Shown here piece by piece: positions 1 through 7,840 of a stretch of 19,694 bases of DNA. The notes under the pieces were generated by a model. That model was not told the origin of the DNA. It saw only the letters and a program-made list of their open reading frames with translations, and did not search any database. The stretch is taken from the NCBI GenBank assembly GCA_011523445.1, contig WTGT01000060.1:1-19694 (forward strand), written 5' to 3'. Every line of letters starts with the position of its first letter. The stretch's first letter is position 1. This DNA is from Paracoccaceae bacterium. Lineage in GTDB: Bacteria > Pseudomonadota > Alphaproteobacteria > Rhodobacterales > Rhodobacteraceae. The position numbers and the translations under genes were made by a program.

Positions 1-340
1 GTTCATAAGCATAATGCAAGCCAATCCATCCTCCTAGGGAAGATCCCATGAGGATTTGTGGCCCCAAACCCAACTCCTTGAACATGATATCCAAACTGGA
101 ATACCAGTCCTTGATCGTGGTCTCTTCAAATTTTCCCGAGGATTTACCATGCCCGAAATAGTCAAACCTCAGAAATGACCTGCCCTTCTCTTCACAATAA
201 GCCTTGAGGGCCATAGCCTTGGTGCCTTCCATATCGGATTTCAAGCCGGGAAGGAATACGATTCCAGGTTCGGTACCTTCCAGTTTGTCATAGGCCAGAT
301 AGGATTTTGAAGTTTCTGATAATGTAATGTAGTTTGTCAT
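1..340 (-). CDS. Alpha/beta hydrolase, N-terminal part (cut by window edge)
   Basis: The minus strand reads an open frame from an ATG at 340 to the window edge, 113 codons, preceded by a purine-rich AGAGGTGG sequence that can serve as ribosome-binding site. Visible features of the alpha/beta hydrolase fold are the early strand and oxyanion region (GIVFLPGLKSD), the RFDYFGHGKSSG segment, and the nucleophile elbow GSSLGG, whose central Ser is the predicted catalytic residue (GxSxG). The Asp and His of the triad would lie beyond the edge. The pattern resembles small serine esterases or acyl-hydrolases of the ABHD10 type; the substrate cannot be told. It is divergent from thrS, sharing a 170 bp intergenic region. 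Confidence 0.85.
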   Translation of the reverse strand, partial: MTNYITLSETSKSYLAYDKLEGTEPGIVFLPGLKSDMEGTKAMALKAYCEEKGRSFLRFDYFGHGKSSGKFEETTIKDWYSSLDIMFKELGLGPQILMGSSLGGWIGLHYAYE

Positions 341-463
341 TCCACCTCTATTCCATTGCAAATTACTGCCTTGATAGTGACTTATTCATAACAGGTAAAG
401 AATAATCTTATTTCCTGCCTTTAAAACTCCTTACAATACCTTATAGTCTATTGATCAAATTTT

Positions 464-503
464 CCCACAACCGGGTGCATCGTGGGTGCCGAATAGATGA
501 GGA
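464..503 (+). promoter_or_regulatory. thrS leader stem and ribosome-binding site
   Basis: CCCAC (464-468) can pair with GTGGG (482-486) around a 13-nt loop, just before the GAGGA (499-503) that serves the ATG at 511. The segment also carries the direct repeat GGGTGC (473-478 and 484-489). In E. coli ThrRS represses its own translation through leader hairpins; whether this short stem does the same is speculation. Confidence 0.25.
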
Positions 504-510
504 TAAGTCA

Positions 511-2463
511 ATGACTGAAAATATTTCAATTACCTTCCCCGACAACGTTTCCAGACAATACCACATGGGTATTACACCAGCTGAAATTGCGCGATCTATC
601 TCTACATCGCTGGAGAAGAAGGCCGTATCAGCACTTGTGAATGAAACCCATTGGGACCTTCAATGGCCCATATGTTCGGATGCCACTATCAAGATCAATC
701 AAATGGGGGATAATCCCTATTCCCTTGAACTCATTCGCCACGACTTTGCTCATGTGATGGCCCGTGCAGTACAGGAATTATGGCCGGAAACCAAGGTCAC
801 CATTGGACCGGTCATTGAAAAGGGATGGTATTACGATTTTGACAGGGACACTCCATTTACACCTGGTGATTTGCAGATCATCGAAAAGAAAATGAAGGAG
901 ATCATCAATCTGAGGGACAAGGTTTCCTTTGATGTCTGGGATCGTGAACGGGCCTTGGAACATTATCGTGAGAACAATGAACCGTACAAGGTCGAACTCG
1001 TGGAAGCCATTCCCGAAGATCAGGAAATCAAGATGTATTGGCATGGTGACTGGCAGGATCTGTGTCGTGGTCCTCACCTTGCCCATACGGGCCAACTTCC
1101 GGCTGATGCCTTCAAGTTAACCAGTATTGCCGGAGCCTATTGGCGGGGCGACAGCAGAAACAAGATGCTGCAACGGATATACGGAATTGCCTTCAGGAAT
1201 CGTAAGGACCTGAAGGATTATCTGACATTCCTTGAAGAGGCAAAGAAAAGAGACCACCGCAAATTGGGCAGCGAAATGAAATTGTTCCATTTTCAGGATG
1301 AAGCACCTGGAATGGTTTTTTGGCATCCGGACGGATGGACCATTTGCAAGGAAATGAAGTCCTACATGTCACGAAGGCAGACTGAATTCGGCTATCAGGA
1401 AGTCAACACGCCTGCAGTACTGGATCGAGCACTGTGGGAAAAATCGGGTCACTGGGAAAAGTTTCATGATCATATGTTCCTGGTTGATATCGATAAGGAA
1501 ACAGATCCGACAAAAAGAATAAGTGCCTTGAAACCCATGAACTGTCCTGGACATGTCCAGTTATACAACAAGGGTTTGAAGAGTTATCGCGATCTACCAC
1601 TTCGGATTTCGGAATTTGGTTCATGCACAAGATTCGAACCATCGGGAGCCCTGCATGGTTTGATGAGAGTTCGTGGATTCGTACAGGATGATGCCCACAT
1701 TTTTTGTGAAGAAACTCAAATCCAGTCGGAAACCAAAAACTTCATCGAAATGTTATCAAAAATCTACAAGGATTTTGGGTTTAAAGCATTCAAAATCCTA
1801 TTTTCAGACAGGCCCGAGGTCAGAGCAGGAACAGATGAAACTTGGGACAAGGCAGAAGAAGCCTTAAAAAGTGCCACTATAGCCACAGGAAGTAAATTCG
1901 GACTGAACCCGGGAGAAGGAGCATTTTACGGACCCAAGTTGGAGTTTATTTTAACCGATTCACTAGGACGTGAATGGCAATGTGGAACACTACAGGTGGA
2001 TTTTGTGTTGCCTGAAAGGCTGGATGCAAGCTTTATAGGCAGGGATGGTAACAAGCATCGTCCTGTTATTCTTCACCGGGCCATACTCGGAAGTTTTGAA
2101 AGGTTTTTGGGTATCCTGATTGAAAATTATGCCGGAAAACTTCCACTGTGGCTGGCACCCACCCAGGTTGTTGTTGCAACCATTGTTTCCGATGCCGATG
2201 ATTTTGCTCAAGAAGTGGTAGGAAAACTCAATGTAGCTGGAGTCAGGGCCAAGACCGATACGCGTAATGAAAAAATCGGTTACAAGGTTCGGGAACACTC
2301 GCTGGCAAAAGTTCCCCATATTTTCGCCGTTGGTGCCAGGGAAGTTGAAGAAAACACGGTATCGGTAAGAACCCTGGGTGAAAAACGGGTACGAAATATG
2401 ACAGTTGATGAGGCTGTTGTGGAATTTACCGAACTGGTCAAGCCTCCCGATTTTCAAAACTGA
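511..2463 (+). CDS. thrS: Threonine--tRNA ligase
   Basis: Cytoplasmic class II aminoacyl-tRNA synthetase that charges tRNA-Thr. Length is 650 aa, normal for bacterial ThrRS. Order of domains: TGS domain (about 1-62); editing domain with the HxxxH pair His77/His81 and the CRGPH pair Cys185/His189, which deacylates Ser-tRNA-Thr; catalytic core with zinc ligands Cys345 (MNCPGH), His396 (QDDAHIF) and His522 (ILHRA), each offset by 11 from the E. coli residues; motif 2 around RFEPSGALHG; motif 3 around 518-532; and the C-terminal anticodon-binding domain (about 545-640). The frame is open further upstream to a TTG at 451, but the ATG at 511 with GAGGA seven bases before it gives the normal family N-terminus. 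It is followed by infC, as in many bacteria. Confidence 0.97.
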   Translation: MTENISITFPDNVSRQYHMGITPAEIARSISTSLEKKAVSALVNETHWDLQWPICSDATIKINQMGDNPYSLELIRHDFAHVMARAVQELWPETKVTIGPVIEKGWYYDFDRDTPFTPGDLQIIEKKMKEIINLRDKVSFDVWDRERALEHYRENNEPYKVELVEAIPEDQEIKMYWHGDWQDLCRGPHLAHTGQLPADAFKLTSIAGAYWRGDSRNKMLQRIYGIAFRNRKDLKDYLTFLEEAKKRDHRKLGSEMKLFHFQDEAPGMVFWHPDGWTICKEMKSYMSRRQTEFGYQEVNTPAVLDRALWEKSGHWEKFHDHMFLVDIDKETDPTKRISALKPMNCPGHVQLYNKGLKSYRDLPLRISEFGSCTRFEPSGALHGLMRVRGFVQDDAHIFCEETQIQSETKNFIEMLSKIYKDFGFKAFKILFSDRPEVRAGTDETWDKAEEALKSATIATGSKFGLNPGEGAFYGPKLEFILTDSLGREWQCGTLQVDFVLPERLDASFIGRDGNKHRPVILHRAILGSFERFLGILIENYAGKLPLWLAPTQVVVATIVSDADDFAQEVVGKLNVAGVRAKTDTRNEKIGYKVREHSLAKVPHIFAVGAREVEENTVSVRTLGEKRVRNMTVDEAVVEFTELVKPPDFQN

Positions 2464-2570
2464 CCACAAATTGTTTGAAAAATATCACTATGGCATGAAT
2501 ATTGATTGACCTTAATGTTGAAAAATGAAACTACATGGTTAAAATCAAATTTCCACATCGGTATAAAATA

Positions 2571-2585
2571 AGGAAATAACCCATA
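2571..2585 (+). promoter_or_regulatory. infC ribosome-binding site and ATA start codon
   Basis: AGGA at 2571-2574 lies eight bases before the ATA codon at 2583-2585. An in-frame TAA at 2577-2579 excludes any start further upstream. The ATA is the only position that pairs a proper Shine-Dalgarno spacing with the full IF3 N-terminal domain; the first ATG in frame is at 2724, deep inside the conserved domain. Confidence 0.75.
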
Positions 2586-3125
2586 GCAAGAAAACCATTC
2601 CAACCCAATTCTGAAAGAAAAGTTGGGCCCCGTGCAAATGAAGAAATTGATGCACCAAAAATTCGCCTGATTGGGGCAAACGGCGAAAACCTCGGAATAT
2701 TATCTCCCAGTGAAGGTCTTGACATGGCTAGCCGTGTCGGTCTTGACTTGGTGGAAATTTCGGCCACATCCGATCCTCCCGTGTGCAAGATCATGGATTA
2801 TGGCAAATACAAATATACCCAGCAAAAGAAGGAATCCCTTGCCCGAAAGAAACAGAAGATCATCGAGGTAAAGGAAGTGAAATTCCGGCCAAACACCGGG
2901 ATCCATGACTACAATGTAAAACTGCGTAATGTTCTCAGGTTCTTGGAGAACGGCGACCAGGTCAAGGTAACACTGCGGTTCAGAGGTCGTGAAATGGCTC
3001 ACCAGTCACTCGGCAAGGATTTGTTGGATAGAGTCAAGGAGGATGTCGGTGAAATGGGTAAGCTGGTAGCTACTCCCAAGTATGAAGGCCGACAGATATT
3101 CATGGTTTTGGGACCGACAAAATAA
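2583..3125 (+). CDS. infC: Translation initiation factor IF-3
   Basis: IF-3 binds the 30S subunit, prevents 50S joining and checks start codon-anticodon pairing. From the ATA at 2583 the product is 180 aa, the usual length, beginning (M)ARKPFQPN and running into the conserved GPRANEEIDAPKIRLIG segment and the GLDLVEISATSDPPVCKIMD core of the N-terminal domain. The C-terminal domain shows EVKFRP, LRFRGREMAH and a GRQIFMVLGP end. Beginning at the in-frame ATG at 2724 would remove 47 residues of conserved N-domain, so that start is rejected. E. coli infC uses AUU, by which IF-3 autoregulates through start-codon discrimination; the ATA here suggests the same control. It lies 119 bp after thrS, with no clear terminator between. 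Confidence 0.95.
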   Translation: MARKPFQPNSERKVGPRANEEIDAPKIRLIGANGENLGILSPSEGLDMASRVGLDLVEISATSDPPVCKIMDYGKYKYTQQKKESLARKKQKIIEVKEVKFRPNTGIHDYNVKLRNVLRFLENGDQVKVTLRFRGREMAHQSLGKDLLDRVKEDVGEMGKLVATPKYEGRQIFMVLGPTK

Positions 3126-3195
3126 ATTGTTGATTACAAGCGATTACCTCTCAACCTTATTCCCAGATATTTGATTCCGTCAGGAACAGTCAACA

Positions 3196-4371
3196 ATGGA
3201 AAATATTGTAATAGCTGGTGCCAAAAGAACCCCGATCGGCAAGTTCCAAGGCGCACTCAGTCATCTTACAGCCCCTCAACTTGGTGGACATTCCATTAAA
3301 GGCTCCCTCAAACATGCCAAGATTGATCCAAAGCGGGTGGATGAAGTATACATGGGATGTGTTCTTCCCGCAGGGTTGGGTCAGGCACCGGCCCGACAGG
3401 CCGGAATGATCGGAGGGATACCCAAGCAAACACCTGCCACAACGATCAACAAGATGTGCGGTTCCGGGATGAAGGCCATCATGACTGGGGTTGACCAGTT
3501 GAATCTAGATCAGGCAGAGATCATAGTTGCAGGTGGCATGGAAAGCATGTCGAGAGCCCCATTCTATAGTCCGGATGCCCGTATCGGTAAACGGTTGGGT
3601 CACACCAGAATGTTGGACCACATGTTAACCGACGGATTGACGGATGCCTACGGTGATCATGCCCATATGGGTGAATTTGCCGATGATTGTGCAACCCAAT
3701 ACGGAATTACCAGGGAAGATCAGGATAGGTATGCCCATGAATCTTATTGTCGATCATTGAAGGCCCAGTTATCTGGTCAGGCGCGAAAGGAAATTGTTCC
3801 TGTATTATCTTCAAACGATGAAGCCATCGAGTTGGATGAGGAACCTGTCGAACCGAATTTGGAAAAAATGGGGAAGCTCAAACCCGCGTTTAAGACAATG
3901 GGCTCGGTCACACCTGCCAACTCTTCAAAAATATCTGATGGTGCTGCCTCGGTCGTTTTGGGTAAAGAATCCGTAATCAGAAAATCGGAAAGTCCTGTTC
4001 TGGCCCGTATTGTCGGACATGACACCTTCGCACAGGAGCCGGGGAATTTTCCGACTTCCCCAATTTACACAGTACAGAAACTTTTGGACAAGCTCTCCTG
4101 GAAGAAGGAGGATGTTGATCTTTGGGAGGTCAATGAAGCCTTTGCGGTCGTGGCCCTTGTCTTCATGAAGGTATTGGGAATACCCCATCAAAAGATCAAT
4201 GTGAATGGTGGTGCCTGTTCGCTTGGACATCCCATTGGATGTTCCGGTGCTCGAATTGTAACTTCACTTGTTCATGGAATGCACAGCAGAAATGCCAAGC
4301 GGGGAATTGCAGCAATTTGCATAGGTGGTGGTGAAGCAACCTCCATTGCCTTGGAAATTTCACCCTCCTGA
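3196..4371 (+). CDS. Acetyl-CoA C-acyltransferase (thiolase)
   Basis: Thiolase II family, 391 aa, the length of biosynthetic acetyl-CoA acetyltransferases (PhaA/AtoB type), which condense two acetyl-CoA or cleave 3-ketoacyl-CoA in the cytoplasm. The nucleophile is Cys88 in NKMCGSGMKA. The NEAFA motif (Asn313), His345 in GGACSLGHPIGCSGAR and the acid/base Cys375 in CIGGGEA complete the active site, and correspond to Cys89, His348 and Cys378 of the Zoogloea enzyme. AGGA (3182-3185) precedes the ATG. It begins 70 bp after infC. The chain-length preference (acetoacetyl-CoA versus longer) cannot be judged from sequence, and no PHB or beta-oxidation partner is beside it. Its 3' end overlaps the convergent acyltransferase gene by 12 bp. 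Confidence 0.93.
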   Translation: MENIVIAGAKRTPIGKFQGALSHLTAPQLGGHSIKGSLKHAKIDPKRVDEVYMGCVLPAGLGQAPARQAGMIGGIPKQTPATTINKMCGSGMKAIMTGVDQLNLDQAEIIVAGGMESMSRAPFYSPDARIGKRLGHTRMLDHMLTDGLTDAYGDHAHMGEFADDCATQYGITREDQDRYAHESYCRSLKAQLSGQARKEIVPVLSSNDEAIELDEEPVEPNLEKMGKLKPAFKTMGSVTPANSSKISDGAASVVLGKESVIRKSESPVLARIVGHDTFAQEPGNFPTSPIYTVQKLLDKLSWKKEDVDLWEVNEAFAVVALVFMKVLGIPHQKINVNGGACSLGHPIGCSGARIVTSLVHGMHSRNAKRGIAAICIGGGEATSIALEISPS

Positions 4372-5229
4372 GAGGTTTTTCCAACGGCGGTGGATCCAAT
4401 ACCATTGTTCAGGATAATTCAGTACCATTGATTCCAGACTGTGATTCAATTCCTGAGTTACAGTAGTCGGATCTGTCAACGGTATGGATGATTCCAAGAC
4501 AATTTCAAAATTCAGGCCATCCTCCTTTCTGATACCATAGCAGGGTATCACCAAGGCATTGTACTTGATTGCCAATTGCCCTACCCCGATTCTGGTTTTC
4601 GTAGGTACTCCCAGAAATTCCACGTCCTCACCTTGGCTGGCATACTGATCATTCAGCAGTGATACTATACCCCCCTTCTTGAGATGTCTGATCATCTTGA
4701 GGGTTCCCTTCTTTTTCGTTGAAAAGAGCGGAGCACCCTTCTTTTTGATGTTCTTTACATAATGCTCGTTGAAAAAGGTATTGCTCATGGGTTGGTAGAC
4801 CCCCGAAACAACATATCCCTTCATGGTAAGGTAGGCCCTGACTGCTTCAAAATTACCGAAATGACCACTGACCAGAAATACTGGTTTCTTTTCCTTTTGT
4901 GCCTGCCTCAACTCCTCAAATCCAGACCCCCGGATCGAATACATATTGGCCCTATTCGTAAACTCCTTACCGCTATAGTTTTCACAAAACAGCCTGCCGA
5001 AATTGTTGATGACTCCCTTGGTAATATTTTCCCTTGCATCACTATTCATATCAGGAAAAATCAATTTGAGATTGTTGTGAACCCGTTGATTCATGTCGGT
5101 CAAGGGCGCGATCACCTTTTCCATTGTCTTGCCACTTATAATCACCCTTTTCTCGTAAGGGATCAGCCTCATCCCAAGGAGCATGGACCTCAGGGACAGA
5201 TAAACCAGATAATCATAAAATACGGACAT
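4360..5229 (-). CDS. LpxL/HtrB-family lipid acyltransferase
   Basis: Predicted inner-membrane acyltransferase of the lipid A late-acyltransferase family (LpxL/LpxM/HtrB), 289 aa, which transfers a fatty acyl chain from acyl-ACP to a lipid A precursor. Visible are an N-terminal hydrophobic stretch (about 3-23), the HX4E catalytic motif His123-Glu128 in SGHFGNFE, a central FLGVPTKTRIG region, and the family's C-terminal signature YPEQWYWIHRRWK. It follows the EamA transporter by 23 bp, so the two are probably one transcript, with AAGGTAAC as ribosome-binding site. Other members of the superfamily acylate lysophospholipids or ornithine lipids, so the acceptor is inferred. The final codons overlap the thiolase gene tail to tail. 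Confidence 0.85.
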   Translation of the reverse strand: MSVFYDYLVYLSLRSMLLGMRLIPYEKRVIISGKTMEKVIAPLTDMNQRVHNNLKLIFPDMNSDARENITKGVINNFGRLFCENYSGKEFTNRANMYSIRGSGFEELRQAQKEKKPVFLVSGHFGNFEAVRAYLTMKGYVVSGVYQPMSNTFFNEHYVKNIKKKGAPLFSTKKKGTLKMIRHLKKGGIVSLLNDQYASQGEDVEFLGVPTKTRIGVGQLAIKYNALVIPCYGIRKEDGLNFEIVLESSIPLTDPTTVTQELNHSLESMVLNYPEQWYWIHRRWKNLSGG

Positions 5230-5252
5230 TTATATGTTACCTTGAATAATGG

Positions 5253-6131
5253 TTAGCCGTGCTGCTTCTTGAACTCGTACCACCATATATACAAACCTGC
5301 GAATATAATGATCAATGCCCCAATATAAGTCCAAATGTCTGGAAACTCATCAAAAAACAACATTCCGAATATCGTGGCAAAGATTATTGAAGCATAGGTA
5401 AAGGGAGAAAGAACCGAGGCATGTACTTTGAAAAGGGAATAAATTATCAACAATTGGCCAATGGTACCGAGAATGGCAATCATGCCTATGAATTTCAAAT
5501 CACCCAAACTAGGCGTGGTCCAGTAGAAAGGCACAATCAACGATGATACGACAGCCCCTATGATTGTCGTATAAAACAAACTGCTCCAAATGGTTTCTGA
5601 TTTGCTGAGGTACTTTGTGGCAATAAAATAGCCGGCAAACCCCAAGGCTCCTCCAATCGGATAAAGGGCATATGGCGTGAACACCTCTGTTCCGGGGCGT
5701 ATGATGATGAGGGCACCCAACAATCCAACGCAAACGCCAAGTATTTTTCGCCATCCCAGACTCTCACCCAGAAAATAATAGGCCGCAAGTACTACAAATA
5801 GGGGATTGATCTGAAGAATTGCTGTTGCCGCACCCAATTCGATTGATGAAAAACCCATGAAGAAAAATATTGTTCCCAGAAACAAGAACAGGGACCTCAG
5901 TAATTGCAGGCCCAATTGATTTGTTGCCAAGGTAGATTTTAGGCTGGGAAGGATGATTATGACTACCAAGAGACATTGGCCGAGGTAACGAATCCAGACC
6001 AGATTGAGTATTTCATAGTCGCTTGAAAGATACTTTACAGTGGCATCCATGGACGAAAGGAAAAAGATGGCCAGAATTATTGAAACAATCCCGATGGTGA
6101 GAGGGGAGAATTTCTGTAAAGGTGAAATCAT
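5253..6131 (-). CDS. EamA/DMT-superfamily transporter
   Basis: Integral membrane protein of 292 aa with about ten hydrophobic helices arranged as two EamA repeats (about 14-146 and 158-285), typical of drug/metabolite exporters. The first repeat ends with the usual pattern ELGAATAILQINPLFVVLAA, then GESLGWRK and a hydrophobic helix finishing IRPG (residues 99-146). The C-terminus is short, basic and presumably cytoplasmic. Substrates of this family (amino acids, purines, riboflavin, S-adenosylmethionine and others) cannot be told from sequence. No strong Shine-Dalgarno precedes the ATG. It is the first gene of the minus-strand pair with the acyltransferase and is divergent from the monooxygenase operon. 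Confidence 0.88.
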   Translation of the reverse strand: MISPLQKFSPLTIGIVSIILAIFFLSSMDATVKYLSSDYEILNLVWIRYLGQCLLVVIIILPSLKSTLATNQLGLQLLRSLFLFLGTIFFFMGFSSIELGAATAILQINPLFVVLAAYYFLGESLGWRKILGVCVGLLGALIIIRPGTEVFTPYALYPIGGALGFAGYFIATKYLSKSETIWSSLFYTTIIGAVVSSLIVPFYWTTPSLGDLKFIGMIAILGTIGQLLIIYSLFKVHASVLSPFTYASIIFATIFGMLFFDEFPDIWTYIGALIIIFAGLYIWWYEFKKQHG

Positions 6132-6227
6132 AAATTAAAGCATCAAAAAAATCGGGTGTTATCCACAAATCAATTATTTTTCTCTAACAAAAATGCCATG
6201 AACAAATTAGGGTTATAAAAAAATATG

Positions 6228-6248
6228 TATTCTGATAGAGAATATAAT
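6228..6248 (+). promoter_or_regulatory. Inverted repeat overlapping a TATAAT box before the monooxygenase operon
   Basis: TATTCT (6228-6233) and AGAATA (6239-6244) form a perfect 6-bp inverted repeat with a 5-bp spacer. A consensus -10 hexamer TATAAT (6243-6248) overlaps its right arm, about 50 bp before the operon's first ATG at 6298. No good -35 box is seen 16-18 bp upstream, which would fit an activator-dependent or repressed promoter. Nearby, TTGTGACAA (6256-6264) is another small palindrome. The arrangement suggests an operator, but the region is AT-rich and chance matches are easy. Confidence 0.4.
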
Positions 6249-6297
6249 TCTGTTTTTGTGACAAGTTTCAGATACTTTCAAAATTGGGAAGGAAAGC

Positions 6298-7800
6298 ATG
6301 ATTAGAACCGGAGAGGAATATATCGAATCCATACGGGATGGAAGAGAAGTACATATTAACGGGGAAAAGGTAAAGGATGTTCCAACGCATCCAATGTTCA
6401 AGCCTATCGTGGATATTCGGGCCAGAATTTACGACATGCAAAGTGAATCCCCCTTCGAATCCCTGCTCACCTACGAGGAAAATGGTGAGAAATATGCAAC
6501 TTCCCTGAAACCGCCGAAGACCCAGAATGACTGGTGGCAGAAAAGAAAAATCACCAACACCATTTTTGCCGAAATAGGAGGTGTCGTCACCCGGGTCGGT
6601 GATGAAACTGTAGGAGAAATGTGGTCCCTCTTTGATGGTCAGGATATACTTAACCAGGTTGATCCTCAATTTTCGGAAAACATCAAGCGACATATTGACC
6701 TAGTCACTTGCAACGATCCCTTTCATGTTTCGGCCAATACCGATCCCAAGGGTGATCGCTCCAAGCATCCCAAGGACCAGGACCCGGACATGTTGCTCCA
6801 TGTGGTCAAGGAAACTGATGCCGGGCTGATAGTTCGGGGAGCCAAGTTTGAAACGGCTGCGGCTTATGCCAATCAGGCCTTTACCAAGCCTACCATTGCC
6901 AATTGGGGAAATGAAGCCTATTCGGATTATGCGGTTGGATTTATCTGCGATTTATCCTCCCCGGGGATTAAAATGATCTGCCGAACCGGCTTTGCGGGTG
7001 AATCCCTTGCCGAAGACTATCCGCTTGGCAACAAGTTTGATGAGGTAGACAGCCTTGTGATTTTTGACAATGTTCTTGTACCTTGGGAAAATGTCCTGTT
7101 TTACAGGCATACTAAGGCGGCCATGTTTATCCGGGCAACCCTGCACAGATATTCCGCCTTTGCTTTTGTCCAGAGAAATCTTGCCTTTACTGATCTCATG
7201 ATCGGTGCAGCCCTCTTCAATGCCCGACAGACAGGATTGGACAAGCAACCTGCTGTCCAGGAAAAACTGGCTCATATGGCTGTTTACCGTGAAGGAATAA
7301 ACGCCCACCTGACAGCTGCCATTGCCCTGGCCGAACCAAGTCCAGGTGGACTGCTCATGCCCAACCAGTCCCTGCTTTACACTGGACGGGTTCATGCCTG
7401 TTCAAATTATCACCAGATAATGCATATCGCCAGGGAACTTTGTGGAGGCCAGATTTGCATCACCCCTGATCATGCCTGTTTCCAAGACGAGGAGTCCGGA
7501 CCATGGATGGACAAATTCTATACCATTAACGAAAGCTGGTGTGCTGAGGATCGCAGAAAGCTGCTGGCTTTTGCCAGGGATCTCCTCAATTCCGATTACG
7601 CAGGACATCGTCTGACCTTTCAACTGTTTGCCCAATCACCCCCGTTTGCCCATCTGGGTGCAGTTTACAGAAATTTTGGATGGGATGGTCCACTCGATTT
7701 GGTCAAGAATGCCGCCGAACTTTCCGATCAGGTTGTTCAAGATTCCAAATTGCGTAAATGGCTGGATTGTGAACCTGACCTGAGTGATGAAGTTGAGTGA
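6298..7800 (+). CDS. HpaB-family FADH2-dependent monooxygenase (oxygenase component)
   Basis: 500 aa, the size of the large component of two-component 4-hydroxyphenylacetate 3-hydroxylases. It uses FADH2 supplied by a separate reductase to hydroxylate a phenol or related ring in the cytoplasm. The N-terminal HpaB domain begins with the hallmark RTGEEYIESIRDGR (3-16) and continues to DPKGDRSK (149-156) and VRGAKF (179-184), both family signatures near the flavin site; the C-terminal HpaB domain covers about 280-485. AAGGAAAGC gives a strong ribosome-binding site. The gene is first in a three-gene operon; the next gene, 40 bp on, carries the matching flavin reductase domain. Substrate is unknown: the family also includes chlorophenol, pyrrole-carboxylate and siderophore-chromophore hydroxylases, and distant dehydratases. 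Confidence 0.9.
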   Translation: MIRTGEEYIESIRDGREVHINGEKVKDVPTHPMFKPIVDIRARIYDMQSESPFESLLTYEENGEKYATSLKPPKTQNDWWQKRKITNTIFAEIGGVVTRVGDETVGEMWSLFDGQDILNQVDPQFSENIKRHIDLVTCNDPFHVSANTDPKGDRSKHPKDQDPDMLLHVVKETDAGLIVRGAKFETAAAYANQAFTKPTIANWGNEAYSDYAVGFICDLSSPGIKMICRTGFAGESLAEDYPLGNKFDEVDSLVIFDNVLVPWENVLFYRHTKAAMFIRATLHRYSAFAFVQRNLAFTDLMIGAALFNARQTGLDKQPAVQEKLAHMAVYREGINAHLTAAIALAEPSPGGLLMPNQSLLYTGRVHACSNYHQIMHIARELCGGQICITPDHACFQDEESGPWMDKFYTINESWCAEDRRKLLAFARDLLNSDYAGHRLTFQLFAQSPPFAHLGAVYRNFGWDGPLDLVKNAAELSDQVVQDSKLRKWLDCEPDLSDEVE

Positions 7801-7840
7801 AATCGTTATTTACCTAAATTGAATTGAACAAGGTATTTCA

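Noticed and set aside
451..510. 20-codon N-terminal extension of thrS from a TTG
   Set aside because: The extension has no family similarity, while the ATG at 511 has a good ribosome-binding site and gives the normal ThrRS N-terminus.
1990..2469. 159-codon minus-strand frame opposite thrS
   Set aside because: Antisense to the conserved ThrRS catalytic and anticodon-binding regions; no domain seen.
2724..3125. infC beginning at the first in-frame ATG
   Set aside because: It would cut off the conserved first part of the IF3 N-terminal domain, which is clearly encoded upstream in the same frame.
4762..5256. 164-codon plus-strand frame opposite the acyltransferase gene
   Set aside because: Long but antisense to a gene with clear family motifs; its translation shows no domain or natural start signal.
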